Source: Glycomyces sp. L485 (GTDB lineage: Bacteria > Actinomycetota > Actinomycetes > Mycobacteriales > Micromonosporaceae). From it: a stretch of 51,034 nucleotides of DNA. A program made the position numbers and the translations under genes. Below, piece by piece: positions 40,538-49,698 of this stretch. Every line of letters begins with the position of its first letter. Within the stretch, counting starts at the first letter, position 1. The stretch lies in the NCBI RefSeq assembly GCF_022548875.1, contig NZ_JAKZEW010000032.1:1-51034 (forward strand). Direction: 5' to 3'. The notes beneath the pieces are model-generated. The model was given only the letters and a program-made list of their open reading frames with translations, was not told the DNA's origin and searched no databases.

Positions 40538-43500
40538 TGCTCCCGTTCCTTGGCGTCTGCGATGTGGGCCGCCATGGCGCGCACGGTGTTGAGGGCGAAG
40601 ATCGCGTCGAGAGGCAGGCCGATCCCGTATTCGGCGCGCACGGCGGTGAGGATGCGCGCCGCGGTCAGGGAGTCGCCGCCGAGGGCGGCGAAGTCCACCT
40701 CGGGCTCGACCTGGTCGACGTGCAGAGCGCTCGACCACAGCGCGGCGATCCTGGCCTCGACGGCCGGATCGGCGGGCCGCTGGGTCGAGGCGTCCTGGTC
40801 GTCGATCGGGACGGCGGCGAGCGAGGCCCGGTCGACCTTGCGGTTGCGGTTCAGCGGCAGCGCCTCGTGCCACGCGAGCGCGGCGGGGACCATGTAGTCG
40901 GGCAGTTCGATGCGCAGGGCCTCGCGGATCTCGGCGAGTGTCGGCCGGGCTTCCGAGGCGGGGACCAGATGTGCGACGAGCAGCGCGCCGGAGGCGGCCT
41001 TGTGGGCCACGACGGCTGCCTGTGCGACGGCGTCGAGGGCTGCCAGCCGGGTCTCGACTTCGCCGGCCTCGATGCGGTAGCCGTTGACCTTGATCTGGAA
41101 GTCGGTGCGGCCGAGTATGTCGATCGTCCCGTCGGGCCGGTAGCGTCCGAGGTCGCCGGTGCGGTAGAGCCGATCGCCGGTGGCCGGGTCGTCGAAGTAG
41201 CGCTCGGCGGTCAGTTCGGGCGAGCCCAGGTAGCCGGGGGTGACGCCCGCGCCTGCGGCGAGGATCTCGCCGGGAACCCAGGCGGGGCAGTCGTGGCCGT
41301 CCGCGTCGCGGACGTGAGCGCGATTGTTCGCATTGGGGCGGCCGTACGGGATCGGCACGTCCGCCGGGTGATCGGCCGGAATCGGATGCCAGATGTTCCA
41401 GATGGTGGTCTCGGTCGGTCCGCCGAGCGAGACGACACGCAGGTCGTGGCGGCGGCGGTAGAGCGCGGCCGGCAGATCGGGCGGGATGCGGTCGCCGCTC
41501 ATCATGACCAGCCGAAGTGAGGGCGGCAGTGCCTCGTCGTGGTCGGCGAGCATGCGCACGAACGCCGGGACCGAGTTCCAGACTGTCGTGCCCGACGCTT
41601 CGGCGAGTTCCCTCCAGTGCGCGGGGTCGGCGGCCCGGTCGGCCTCCGGCATGACCAGCGCCGCCCCGGCACTGAGGGCGCCGAAGACGTCCCACACCGA
41701 CAGGTCGAAGTTGAAGGCGCTGATGGCGAAGAAGCGGTCGTCGGGGCCGATTGCGAACCGTTCGGCGCAGTCGGCGACGACATTGGCCACGTTCCTGTGA
41801 GTCACCATGACGCCCTTGGGTTCTCCAGTGGTACCGGAGGTGTGGAGGACGTAGGCGAGGTCGCCGGGGTCGGCGCCGCGAAGCTCGGGAGGTTCGTCCG
41901 CTCGCGGTGCTTCGCGCAGGTCGAGCTTCGGGAGACCGGTCTCGGGGTCCGCGTTAGTGAGGACCTGGGCGACTCGGCCGTCGCGCAGCAGCCGGTCGCG
42001 GCGGGCGGAGGGGAGGTCGGCGTCGACTGGGACGTAGGCGGCTCCGGAGAGGAGCGTGGCGAGGATGCCGACGATCTGCTCCGGTCCGCGGCGCATCACC
42101 AGGCCGACGAGGTCGCCGCGGCCGACGCCCCGTCCACGGAGCCAGGTGGCGGCGCCGGCGGCGCGGGCGAGCAGTTCGCCGTAGGTGATCCGCTCGCTCG
42201 CGCTGATGATCGCCGCCGCCTCGGGGCGCTCGGCGGCGTGTTGGAGGAAGGCGTCGGTGAGCATGGCCGGCTCGAATTCGCGCGCGGTGTCGTTCGCGCG
42301 CTCGCGGGCCTCGCGCTGCGAGACCGGCAGGAGATCGAACCGCACGGCGTCCCAAGCGGTCTCGTCACAGAGCCGGTGCAGGAGCACGTCGAGTCCAGAG
42401 GTGAGGGCGTCGAGCAGGCCGGGCGGGTACAGTGCCTCGACCGCGTCGAGGCGGATGACGAGCTCGCCGTGCTGCTGGAGGACGAACACATCGAGGTGGA
42501 CCTGCGGGGTCTGGGAGACGGTGTAGGCCTCGGTCCCGAATGCTTCCAGCGCCGAGCCGTCGACGCCACCGATGGCGTCCAATGTGGAATTAAAGGTGTA
42601 GGGCATGGCGGCGGATCGAGCATCCGAGCGGTGGCGCGCCAGGTCGCGCATGACGTCGATCCCGGAGTAGTGGCGGTGGTCGAGGTCGGTCCGCAGCCTC
42701 TCCTGGAGGGATCGGGCGCGTTCGACGAACGGCCTGGTCCGATCGATGTGGACGGCGAGAAGCAGAGGGTCGGAGAACTGGCCGATGGCGGTGAAGGCGC
42801 CGGGATGGATCGGTCGGCGCTGGGAGACGGTGGTGTTGAGTGTGAACTCGTTCCCGGCTCCCCACTGCGACAGCGTCTCGGCCCAGGCGGCGAGCAGCGC
42901 GGCCGAGGGTGTGAGGCCGGCGGCCTTGATGTTGCGTCGCAGCCGCGTCCAGTCGTCGGCGTCGAGCCGCACCCGCCGCTGGACGACCCTGGTGGGGCCG
43001 ATGGCGGATGGGTCGGCGGCGAGCGGCAGCCGGGGCGCGGGCGGGATCTCGTCGAGGCGCGAGCGCCAGTAGTCGCGGGAGCGTTCGTGGACGGCTGTGC
43101 CGGCCAGCGCATCGAGGGCCTCCACGTGGGCGCGGAAGTCCATGCGGGGCGCCTCGCGGTCGTCGCCGGACACGTAGCGGCGGTGCCACTCGCTGAAGAG
43201 GAGGAACATGCTGATGCCGTCGACGGCCATGCCGTCGTGGTTGACGCACAGCGCCATCCGGTCGTCGGCGAGGACGCAGACCTCGGCGTCGATCAGGGGT
43301 CCGGTGGCGGGGAGCTTGAGGTGAGAGCGGCGTTCACGGACGGCGAGGCGCCGCCGGTCTTGTTCCTCGGGGTCGAGTTCGCGCAGGTCGGTGACGGTGA
43401 AGCCGGGGAGCGTTCCGGTCTCGGCCTGCCGTTCCTCGTCGAGGACTGCCAGACGCAGCGCGGAGTGGGCGCGGGCGACGTCCTCCAGGGCGCGGTGCAA

Positions 43501-43797
43501 ACGGTCGAGGTCCCAGGTGCCTTCGATCTCGTGGTAGACCTGGTTGGCGACGTCGCCGATGTCGACCAGGTCGGAGCGTCCGAGCAGGTAGGCGCGTTGC
43601 AGGGGCGTCAGGGGAAAGGCGTCCTCGAGCGCGGTGAGATGCTCGACCAGTTCGGCCTTGGAGGCCTTGAGCCGGGCAACGAGCTCGGAGGTCATGGCCT
43701 CCTTGGGGCCCTCGAGCTTGAGGTTGGCGTCGACCACGGAGATCGCCAGGCCCGCCCGGTGGAGGTCGGCGAGGACGGCGGCTGGGGTGTCGGTCAT
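40534..43797 (-). CDS. One-module NRPS: TubC docking, heterocyclization-type C, A, PCP
   Basis: The product has 1087 residues from the ATG at 43797 (ATGA overlap). Residues 1-55 form a TubC-type docking domain (AVLADLHRAGLAISVVDANL). Residues about 58-490 are a heterocyclization-type domain: FPLTPLQRAYLLGR, the diagnostic D188-x4-D193-x2-S196 instead of HHxxxDG, YWRSRLDEIPPAPRLPL and SQTPQVHLDV. Residues about 510-1000 are an adenylation domain with YVLHTSGTTGEPKGV and FNFDLSVWDVFG. The pocket residues I read are D-L-W-N-M-S-L-I-W, close to Cys codes (DLYNLSLIW). Residues about 1010-1085 are a carrier domain with FAALGGDSLTAARI. There is no release domain. It should join a carrier-bound acyl group to Cys (or Ser/Thr), possibly with ring or ester formation. 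Confidence 0.88.
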   Translation of the reverse strand: MTDTPAAVLADLHRAGLAISVVDANLKLEGPKEAMTSELVARLKASKAELVEHLTALEDAFPLTPLQRAYLLGRSDLVDIGDVANQVYHEIEGTWDLDRLHRALEDVARAHSALRLAVLDEERQAETGTLPGFTVTDLRELDPEEQDRRRLAVRERRSHLKLPATGPLIDAEVCVLADDRMALCVNHDGMAVDGISMFLLFSEWHRRYVSGDDREAPRMDFRAHVEALDALAGTAVHERSRDYWRSRLDEIPPAPRLPLAADPSAIGPTRVVQRRVRLDADDWTRLRRNIKAAGLTPSAALLAAWAETLSQWGAGNEFTLNTTVSQRRPIHPGAFTAIGQFSDPLLLAVHIDRTRPFVERARSLQERLRTDLDHRHYSGIDVMRDLARHRSDARSAAMPYTFNSTLDAIGGVDGSALEAFGTEAYTVSQTPQVHLDVFVLQQHGELVIRLDAVEALYPPGLLDALTSGLDVLLHRLCDETAWDAVRFDLLPVSQREARERANDTAREFEPAMLTDAFLQHAAERPEAAAIISASERITYGELLARAAGAATWLRGRGVGRGDLVGLVMRRGPEQIVGILATLLSGAAYVPVDADLPSARRDRLLRDGRVAQVLTNADPETGLPKLDLREAPRADEPPELRGADPGDLAYVLHTSGTTGEPKGVMVTHRNVANVVADCAERFAIGPDDRFFAISAFNFDLSVWDVFGALSAGAALVMPEADRAADPAHWRELAEASGTTVWNSVPAFVRMLADHDEALPPSLRLVMMSGDRIPPDLPAALYRRRHDLRVVSLGGPTETTIWNIWHPIPADHPADVPIPYGRPNANNRAHVRDADGHDCPAWVPGEILAAGAGVTPGYLGSPELTAERYFDDPATGDRLYRTGDLGRYRPDGTIDILGRTDFQIKVNGYRIEAGEVETRLAALDAVAQAAVVAHKAASGALLVAHLVPASEARPTLAEIREALRIELPDYMVPAALAWHEALPLNRNRKVDRASLAAVPIDDQDASTQRPADPAVEARIAALWSSALHVDQVEPEVDFAALGGDSLTAARILTAVRAEYGIGLPLDAIFALNTVRAMAAHIADAKEREQ

Positions 43798-46034
43798 CGT
43801 TCTTCCCGTCCGAGTGCGGCGAGCAGGTCAGGGTCGGCCAGGTCATCCAGTGTGGATGCCAGGGCGCTCAGTGGGACGTCGCCGAGGAGGGCCTCCAGCG
43901 GCACATCGGCCTTGAGCTCGTTGAGGGCGTGGTACTGGAGTGTGGTCGCGGCCAGGGAGTTCGCGCCGAGTTCGGGGAGCGACAGGTCCTCGAAGTCCGC
44001 TTCAAGGCTCAGCAGGACGGCGACCTTGGCGCGCAGCCAGGGAAGCGTGGCGGGTGGCGGTGCGGCGGTGAAGAAGCGGGTCTCGGCCAAGGTGGAACGG
44101 TTGCCGGGCGGGACGAGTTCGACCGTGTCGGGCCAGGCGTCGATCGGGGCGAGGCCGAGCGCGGCGGCCAGCCGCCGCGAGAACCGCGGCATCAGCGGCG
44201 CGGCGGCGGTCGCTAGGAGTCGGGCCGCGGCCAGTTCGAGGGCGATCGCGGTGCGGCCCTCGGACTCCCAGCGGCCGAGGCCGTGCAGCCGGGACTGCTG
44301 GCGGGAGAACCCGGCGGCGTCGTCGATGATGGCGTCTAGGACGGCCGAGGCCCGGCGCAGCGAGAACGCCTCGGCGCCGAGGGCGGCGGTGGCCTGGTCG
44401 AGATGCTGGGCGAGCCGCGCGAAGAAGGCGGTGTGCTCGGTCGTCCAGGTGCCGGCGTCCGGAATGCGTCCGTCGAAGTCGCGGCGGACGCGCTCACCGA
44501 GGCCGTTCAGCCAGCCCTCCCACCGTCCGATGAGGATGTCGGTGACGGCGCGGTCGTACTCGGCGCGGCGGAAGTCGGTCCGCTCATGCTCGGGCCTGGT
44601 GCGGCACAGGTGGTAGCGCACCGAATCGACCGTCTCGGGGGTGAGGATCTCCTTGCCCCAGATGACGTGTCGGCGGCTGGTGGAGAACTTGGAGCCTTCG
44701 AGGAGGTAGAACTCGTTGACGTGGTAGTCGATGTCGGGGTTCCACTCGGGGAAGGCGAGCCGGTACAGGACCGGATAGAGGATCGAGTGGTAGAAGCTGT
44801 TGTCGTAGCCGAAGAAGTGGACGATCTTCCAGTCTCTCGACGGCTTCTCGCGGGTCCACTGCTCCCCCACATCGCCGCCGAGGCGCTCGATGCCGTGGAG
44901 GAAGCCGTAGCTCATCTCGGGCCACACCCAGATCACCTGGGAGCCGGGGTCGTCTTCGGCCGGTCGCACGCCCCAGTCGGAGAGGTGCGAGACGGGCAGT
45001 TCGAGGGTGTCGCGGGAGAAGACCCGTTCGGCGAGTTCGCGCAGGCGGGCCGGGACGCGCCCGAGCAGGTGGTGGTCGGCGACCGCGTCGGCGAATTCGT
45101 GGAGCGGCAGGCTCCAGCGTTCGACGTCGGCGGACTGCGGGGCCGCCTCGCTCACGCGCGAGCGCGGCTCGCCGAGGTCTGCGACGAGGTTGGGTTCGCC
45201 GCATTCCTCGCAGATGTTGCCGCCGGTGGGACCTGAGCATCCGGGGCAGGTGCCGGAGACGTCGACCTCGTACAGGTACTTGCCGCTGTCGCCGTCGACC
45301 AGGGCGGGGGTCGCCTTCGGGCGGACCCGGCCGGACTCGACCAGGCGGGTGAAGAACCGCCTGAGCCCTTCGATGTAACCATCGTCGACGCTGGTGGCGT
45401 AGTACTGGTCGACGTCGATGTCCATCGCCTTCAGGGTGGCGGCGATCTCGGCGGAGTAGTGGCGGGCGGCCTCGGCGGGGGTGACGCCGTCGCGGGCGGC
45501 GGCGGCCTCGACGTAGCTCTGGAAGTCGTCGCTGCCGGTGAGGTGCCAGGCGCGGTTGCCGCAGAGTCGCTGGAAGCGCACGTAGGCGTCGGCGCCGAGA
45601 TAGGGCCCCGAGAGGTGTCCGAGGTGGAGGTCGCCATTGGGGGTGGGCGGCGTGGAGAACACGAACTGGGGGCGGCCGGTGGCGTGGGGCCGGAACCGGG
45701 ACGTGGCCGAGGTCTGCGCGCGGGCGGCGTCGCGCCAGTACTGGGTGAAGAAGACGAGGTCGCTCTCGCCGGTGTTGGTGATGACGTGGGATTCGAACGG
45801 CTCGAACAGGGCCACGGTGCCGGGTCGGGCCGGGTGGACGGCACCGTCGACGTGGAGTTCGCCTTCGCCGGCGACGATTACGAAGAACTCGGTCTCGTCG
45901 TGCTGGTGGCTGGTGGAGCTCACGCCTGTTGCGACGCGACCCCAGCCGGCGCCGACGCCCAGTCCATCTATTGAGGACATATCGATGCCGAAGGCCTCGG
46001 TGAGTTCGGATTCGCTGTACTGGTTCAGGATCAT
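43794..46034 (-). CDS. Hydrazine synthetase: cupin, MetRS-like, carrier-protein fusion
   Basis: The product has 746 residues from the ATG at 46034, with GGAGGAAG upstream. Residues about 30-100 form a cupin with H43-x-H45-x3-E49 and H83. From residue 120 the protein is a methionyl-tRNA-synthetase-like class I fold: HLGH (137-140) as HIGH motif, a zinc knuckle C-x2-C/C-x2-C at about 262-282, and SKFSTSRRH near 448 as KMSKS motif. Cupin/MetRS fusions such as Spb40 and Tri28 form the N-N bond between N6-hydroxylysine and glycine. Residues about 675-740 add a carrier domain with LPELGANSLAATTLQ (serine in the DSL position). I am not aware of this addition in the described enzymes. The upstream genes encode the lysine hydroxylase and the FAD oxidase, as this role requires. 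Confidence 0.88.
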   Translation of the reverse strand: MILNQYSESELTEAFGIDMSSIDGLGVGAGWGRVATGVSSTSHQHDETEFFVIVAGEGELHVDGAVHPARPGTVALFEPFESHVITNTGESDLVFFTQYWRDAARAQTSATSRFRPHATGRPQFVFSTPPTPNGDLHLGHLSGPYLGADAYVRFQRLCGNRAWHLTGSDDFQSYVEAAAARDGVTPAEAARHYSAEIAATLKAMDIDVDQYYATSVDDGYIEGLRRFFTRLVESGRVRPKATPALVDGDSGKYLYEVDVSGTCPGCSGPTGGNICEECGEPNLVADLGEPRSRVSEAAPQSADVERWSLPLHEFADAVADHHLLGRVPARLRELAERVFSRDTLELPVSHLSDWGVRPAEDDPGSQVIWVWPEMSYGFLHGIERLGGDVGEQWTREKPSRDWKIVHFFGYDNSFYHSILYPVLYRLAFPEWNPDIDYHVNEFYLLEGSKFSTSRRHVIWGKEILTPETVDSVRYHLCRTRPEHERTDFRRAEYDRAVTDILIGRWEGWLNGLGERVRRDFDGRIPDAGTWTTEHTAFFARLAQHLDQATAALGAEAFSLRRASAVLDAIIDDAAGFSRQQSRLHGLGRWESEGRTAIALELAAARLLATAAAPLMPRFSRRLAAALGLAPIDAWPDTVELVPPGNRSTLAETRFFTAAPPPATLPWLRAKVAVLLSLEADFEDLSLPELGANSLAATTLQYHALNELKADVPLEALLGDVPLSALASTLDDLADPDLLAALGREER

Positions 46035-46048
46035 GACTTCCTCCGTCG

Positions 46049-47071
46049 TTAGCGGTTCGGGGCCTGGGAGGGTGTGGGGGCGAGTACGTCTACGGTCTCG
46101 GCGGCGATGGCGGGGGCGAGCCGGTAGCCTGAGCCGCCCGCCGCGCCGGCGAAGACCAGGCCGGGGCGCAGCTCGGCGACCACGGGTTCGCGGGCCGGGC
46201 TGTAGGCGTCGCAGAAGACACGCCCGGAGCGGCACAGCGGAGCCAGCTCCGGTGCGTAGCGCTCGAGGACGGCCCGGGCGTCCGCGAGGTCGGCTGGCGC
46301 GAGTCCGCGCTCGACGGTGTCGGGGTCGACGTCCCAGTCATCACAGGTGTAGCTGAACAAGAAATGCCCGCGGTGATGCAGCGGCAGCACGAAGGCGTCC
46401 TCGTCGTCGAGGACCTCCAGCGCGTCGTCGGGGCCGGGAACAGCGTCGATGTGGGCCGCGACGATCTTCTTGACCCGCAACCCCAGCGGCGCGACGAACT
46501 CGGCCCAGGCGGGGTGCGCGATCCAAGGGCCGGGCGCGAGCACGACGCGGCGGGCCCGGAGCCGCTCGCCGTGGCCGAGGGTCAGGCGCCAGCCGTCGTC
46601 GGCTTCGAGGACGGCGACTTCGACGCCCTCCCAGACGGCCGCGCGGGGGCGCAGTTCGGTGAGGATCGCTCGGGCGACGCCTTCGACGTCGGCGTAGTGA
46701 CACCCTTGGAGGGTCCATTCGCGGGCACCGGGCACCGTGTCGGTCTCGGGTCCGAGCCGCAGGTAGGCGTCGCGGATCGACGCGGCGCGGTCGGCCGAGG
46801 CGAGGACGGTCGCGTCGGTGGGGTGCAGCGGCAGGTCGAGCTCGGCGGCGAGGCGCTGCCAGTAGCGGTGGCTGTGCTCGGTCATGGACCGGACGCGCTC
46901 GGTCGCGCCGCGCGGGAAGTGGACGCCGGCCGAGCGGCCGGTGGCGCCCCGGCCGACCAGACCGCGTTCGACGACGGCGATGTGGGCGTCGGGGAATGCG
47001 GCCGCGGCCTCGTAGGCGGTGACGGCGCCGATGATGCCGCCGCCGATGATCGCGATGTCTACACCGTCCAT
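46049..47071 (-). CDS. FAD-dependent oxidase (DAO family), hydrazinoacetate-releasing candidate
   Basis: The product has 340 residues from the ATG at 47071, overlapping the hydroxylase gene by 13 bp. The Rossmann motif IAIIGGGIIGAVTAYEAA lies at the start; GRGATGRSAGVHFPRG and GLVFAGAAGGSGYRLAPAIA are the usual FAD contacts of D-amino-acid-oxidase/GlyOx-type enzymes. In s56-p1 and triacsin biosynthesis an FAD enzyme oxidises the lysine-glycine hydrazine and releases hydrazinoacetic acid. Position between the hydroxylase and the cupin/MetRS gene supports that role. Confidence 0.85.
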   Translation of the reverse strand: MDGVDIAIIGGGIIGAVTAYEAAAAFPDAHIAVVERGLVGRGATGRSAGVHFPRGATERVRSMTEHSHRYWQRLAAELDLPLHPTDATVLASADRAASIRDAYLRLGPETDTVPGAREWTLQGCHYADVEGVARAILTELRPRAAVWEGVEVAVLEADDGWRLTLGHGERLRARRVVLAPGPWIAHPAWAEFVAPLGLRVKKIVAAHIDAVPGPDDALEVLDDEDAFVLPLHHRGHFLFSYTCDDWDVDPDTVERGLAPADLADARAVLERYAPELAPLCRSGRVFCDAYSPAREPVVAELRPGLVFAGAAGGSGYRLAPAIAAETVDVLAPTPSQAPNR

Positions 47072-48393
47072 TGGGTGTCCTTGGAGTTCTTGGCGGACCA
47101 TTCGATGAACGACATCGCCGGGTCGGCGGCGGGCCGGCCGCGCAGGCGGTCGGCGATGCGCCTCGCGCGCCAGGCGTTGAGGCTCAGGTTGACGTCGGGC
47201 AGTCCGCGCTGCCCACGCACCGCGTTCTGCATGAAGATGTTGCGGTCGGGCGGGCCGTCCCAACTTGCCGCGAAGTCCTCGTTGACGCGGAACTCGCCGT
47301 TCTCGGTCTCGATGCGGTCGAGCAGTGGCTCCAGGAACGTCTTAGGGGCCGGCAGGAACCCGGTCGCCCAGACGACGGCGTCGACTGCGAGGCACTGGGT
47401 CTGGTCGGGCTCGTCGTTGTGGCGCAGGGTCAGCTCCCACGTCCCTCCTCCGGCGCGGTCGCAGGCGGTGACGGTCCGATTGGGCAGCAGCCCGAACCGG
47501 CGCTCGTCGTGGTCGATGAACTGGAGCCGGTAGAGCTCCTGGTAGATCGCGCGGAGCGTGGACTCGGAGATGCCGTCGGAGGCGAGCAGGTGGGCCGCGA
47601 CGAGCTCGGAACGCTTGTTCTCGGGCAGCCGGAAGAAGTAGTCGGAGTAGTCCGGCATGAAGAAGTCGTTGGTGAACGTCGAGTCGTCGATCGGGAAGTA
47701 ATTGCGGCGCCTGGAGATCCACACGACGCGTTCGGGTCGTTCGGACTCGGGCAGCGCGAGGAGGTCGAGGAACGCCTCAGCGCCGGACTGGCCGCCGCCG
47801 ACGACGGCGACGCGCTTGCCTCCCAGGCCCTTCGACTTGCTCAGGTGCTCGCTGACGTGGAACTGGGTGTCGCCCTGGTGCGGCCGGACGAAGTCGGGGA
47901 CCCACGGGACGGTGCCGACGCCGACGGCTATGTTGTCGGCGGTGACCTTCCTGCGGTCGGTGGTGACGTGGAAGACCCCGTCGAAGTCGACGCGCTCGAC
48001 CGACTCGCAGAAGGCGATGTTCTCGTTGCTCTGCGCCGCCCAGGCCAGGTAGTTGCGGAACTCGGTGCGTGGCGCCTCGGCGAACTGGGCGTTGAGGAAG
48101 TGGTAGGTCCGTCCGTGCTCGTGCAGGTAGGACAGGAACGAGAATCGGTTGGTCGGGTCGGACAGGCTCACCAGGTCCTTGAAGATCGACACCTGGAGGG
48201 TCGCTCCGGTGATGAGCTGGTCGTCGTGCCAGGTGAAGTCGGCCTTGCGGTCGAAGAACACGTTCGGCTGCTCGGGGTCGCCGTGCAGCAGTGCGGCGAG
48301 ACTGAGGTTGGCCGGGCCGGCGCCGATGCCGGCGAGCCGGAGGTGGCGTGTCGGACCATCGGACGTCGTCCAATGCTGTGGTGCTGGTCCCAC
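47059..48393 (-). CDS. L-lysine N6-monooxygenase (SidA/IucD/PvdA family)
   Basis: The product has 444 residues from the GTG at 48393, with AGGAAGGA 7 nt upstream. Visible are the FAD motif LAGIGAGPANLSLAALL, the substrate-side stretch DLVSLSDPTNRFSFLSYLHE, the NADPH motif VAVVGGGQSGAEAFLDLL and the late VVWATGFLP. The family N-hydroxylates ornithine or lysine with NADPH and O2. Lysine is preferred here because the neighbouring cupin/MetRS enzyme class uses N6-hydroxylysine. Alone it would suggest a hydroxamate siderophore, but no acyltransfer or NIS-synthetase partner is present. Confidence 0.88.
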   Translation of the reverse strand: MGPAPQHWTTSDGPTRHLRLAGIGAGPANLSLAALLHGDPEQPNVFFDRKADFTWHDDQLITGATLQVSIFKDLVSLSDPTNRFSFLSYLHEHGRTYHFLNAQFAEAPRTEFRNYLAWAAQSNENIAFCESVERVDFDGVFHVTTDRRKVTADNIAVGVGTVPWVPDFVRPHQGDTQFHVSEHLSKSKGLGGKRVAVVGGGQSGAEAFLDLLALPESERPERVVWISRRRNYFPIDDSTFTNDFFMPDYSDYFFRLPENKRSELVAAHLLASDGISESTLRAIYQELYRLQFIDHDERRFGLLPNRTVTACDRAGGGTWELTLRHNDEPDQTQCLAVDAVVWATGFLPAPKTFLEPLLDRIETENGEFRVNEDFAASWDGPPDRNIFMQNAVRGQRGLPDVNLSLNAWRARRIADRLRGRPAADPAMSFIEWSAKNSKDTQWTV

Positions 48394-48450
48394 GTCGAGT
48401 CCTTCCTGTGGGGTACGGGCTTGCGCCCGTGCGGTGGTGTTGGGGTGGGT

Positions 48451-49689
48451 TCAGGCGTTGCCGTGCCGTTCGGGTCGGGGGATGCAGGTCCAGGCGATGG
48501 CGGCCGCCGCGAGGGACGCGGTGGCGATCGCCGGCCACACCAGTGACCCGATGTGGAGGTACAGCCAGCCGCCGACCAGAGGTCCGACGGCGATGCCGAG
48601 GCTGAACATGAAGTGGAAACTGCCGAGGTAGTGGGCCTTGAGCCGGGCGGGGCCGGCCTTCGCTGGGTGGGCGAAGAACGCCGGCCCGGAGATGATCTCG
48701 CCGAGTGACCAGATGAGGGTGCCGACGATCAGGGCGGCGGGTCCGATGGGGAGAGCGTAGAAGGCCACGCCGGCTCCGACGAGCGCGAAGCCGGCGGCGA
48801 GCACGGTCCGCGCCGCGAGGCGCTGGGTGATCTTCGTGATGGCCAGCTCGAAGGCGATGACGATCGCGCCGTTGACCGAGACGGCGAGCGTGTACCAGAA
48901 CAGGGCGATGCCCCGGTCCTCCACTTGGAGCGGCAGCGTCGTCACGTACTGGACGAATACGGCCGAGTGCAGCAGCGTCGCGACCAGGTAGAGGGCGAAC
49001 CTCCGATCGGCGAGGACGGCCGCGTAGCCGCCGCGCGCTTTCGTCACGGTCTGGTCTGGGTCGTCGGGGACGACCGGGAGCGCGCTCTTGGAGGGAAGCG
49101 TGGCGTAGGCCAGCGCGGCGTAGGCTGCGGCGATGGCGGCCTCGCCCCAGAACACGTAGACGAAGCTCTCGCCGCCGAGGTTGTAGAGCCCGTAGCCGAC
49201 CAGCGGGGCGCCGGTGGCGCCGAGGTTGAGGCCCAGGCGGTACATCGCGAAGATCATCGTCTGTCGCTCGGATTCGATCAGGGACGACAGCAACGTCGAC
49301 GAGGCCGGCCGGAACAGCTGGGTGCACGCGCTGGCCGCGGCGACGAAGGCGAGCAGCAGCAGGTAGTTCGGTGTGTAGAGCAGTGAGGCGGTCAGGACCG
49401 CGGTGGCGGCCATGCTGATCACGGTGGCGGCGCGCGGGCCGAGCCGTTCGGTGGCGGTGCCGCCGGCGAGGGCACCGACGACGGCGCCGCCGCCGTAGCA
49501 GCCGACGGCGATGACGGCCTGCTCGGAGGAGAAGCCCTCGTGGGTGAGGTAGAGGACGATGAAGATCTGGAGGAAGCCCGAGAGTCGGTTGACGGTGACG
49601 CCGGCGAGGATGACCTTGGCGGCGGCGGGGCTGTCGCGGAAGGTCTCCCAGACGCGGGGCGCCGCGGGTGCGGGGGCGGTGTCGGTCAC
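48451..49689 (-). CDS. MFS transporter
   Basis: The product has 412 residues from the GTG at 49689 (AGGAG upstream), just 9 bp after the ATP-grasp stop. Twelve hydrophobic helices are visible. Motif A-like residues lie in GALAGGTATERLGPRAATVI, and a polar loop separates the two halves (DDPDQTVTKARGG). It probably exports the hydrazine-derived product and gives self-resistance. It is separated from the hydroxylase start by 57 bp. Confidence 0.83.
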   Translation of the reverse strand: MTDTAPAPAAPRVWETFRDSPAAAKVILAGVTVNRLSGFLQIFIVLYLTHEGFSSEQAVIAVGCYGGGAVVGALAGGTATERLGPRAATVISMAATAVLTASLLYTPNYLLLLAFVAAASACTQLFRPASSTLLSSLIESERQTMIFAMYRLGLNLGATGAPLVGYGLYNLGGESFVYVFWGEAAIAAAYAALAYATLPSKSALPVVPDDPDQTVTKARGGYAAVLADRRFALYLVATLLHSAVFVQYVTTLPLQVEDRGIALFWYTLAVSVNGAIVIAFELAITKITQRLAARTVLAAGFALVGAGVAFYALPIGPAALIVGTLIWSLGEIISGPAFFAHPAKAGPARLKAHYLGSFHFMFSLGIAVGPLVGGWLYLHIGSLVWPAIATASLAAAAIAWTCIPRPERHGNA

Positions 49690-49698
49690 GGATCGCTC

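Noticed and set aside
43794-46034. Second housekeeping methionyl-tRNA synthetase
   Set aside because: The protein has an N-terminal cupin and a C-terminal carrier domain, lies inside an NRPS operon with overlapping genes, and matches the layout of hydrazine synthetases.
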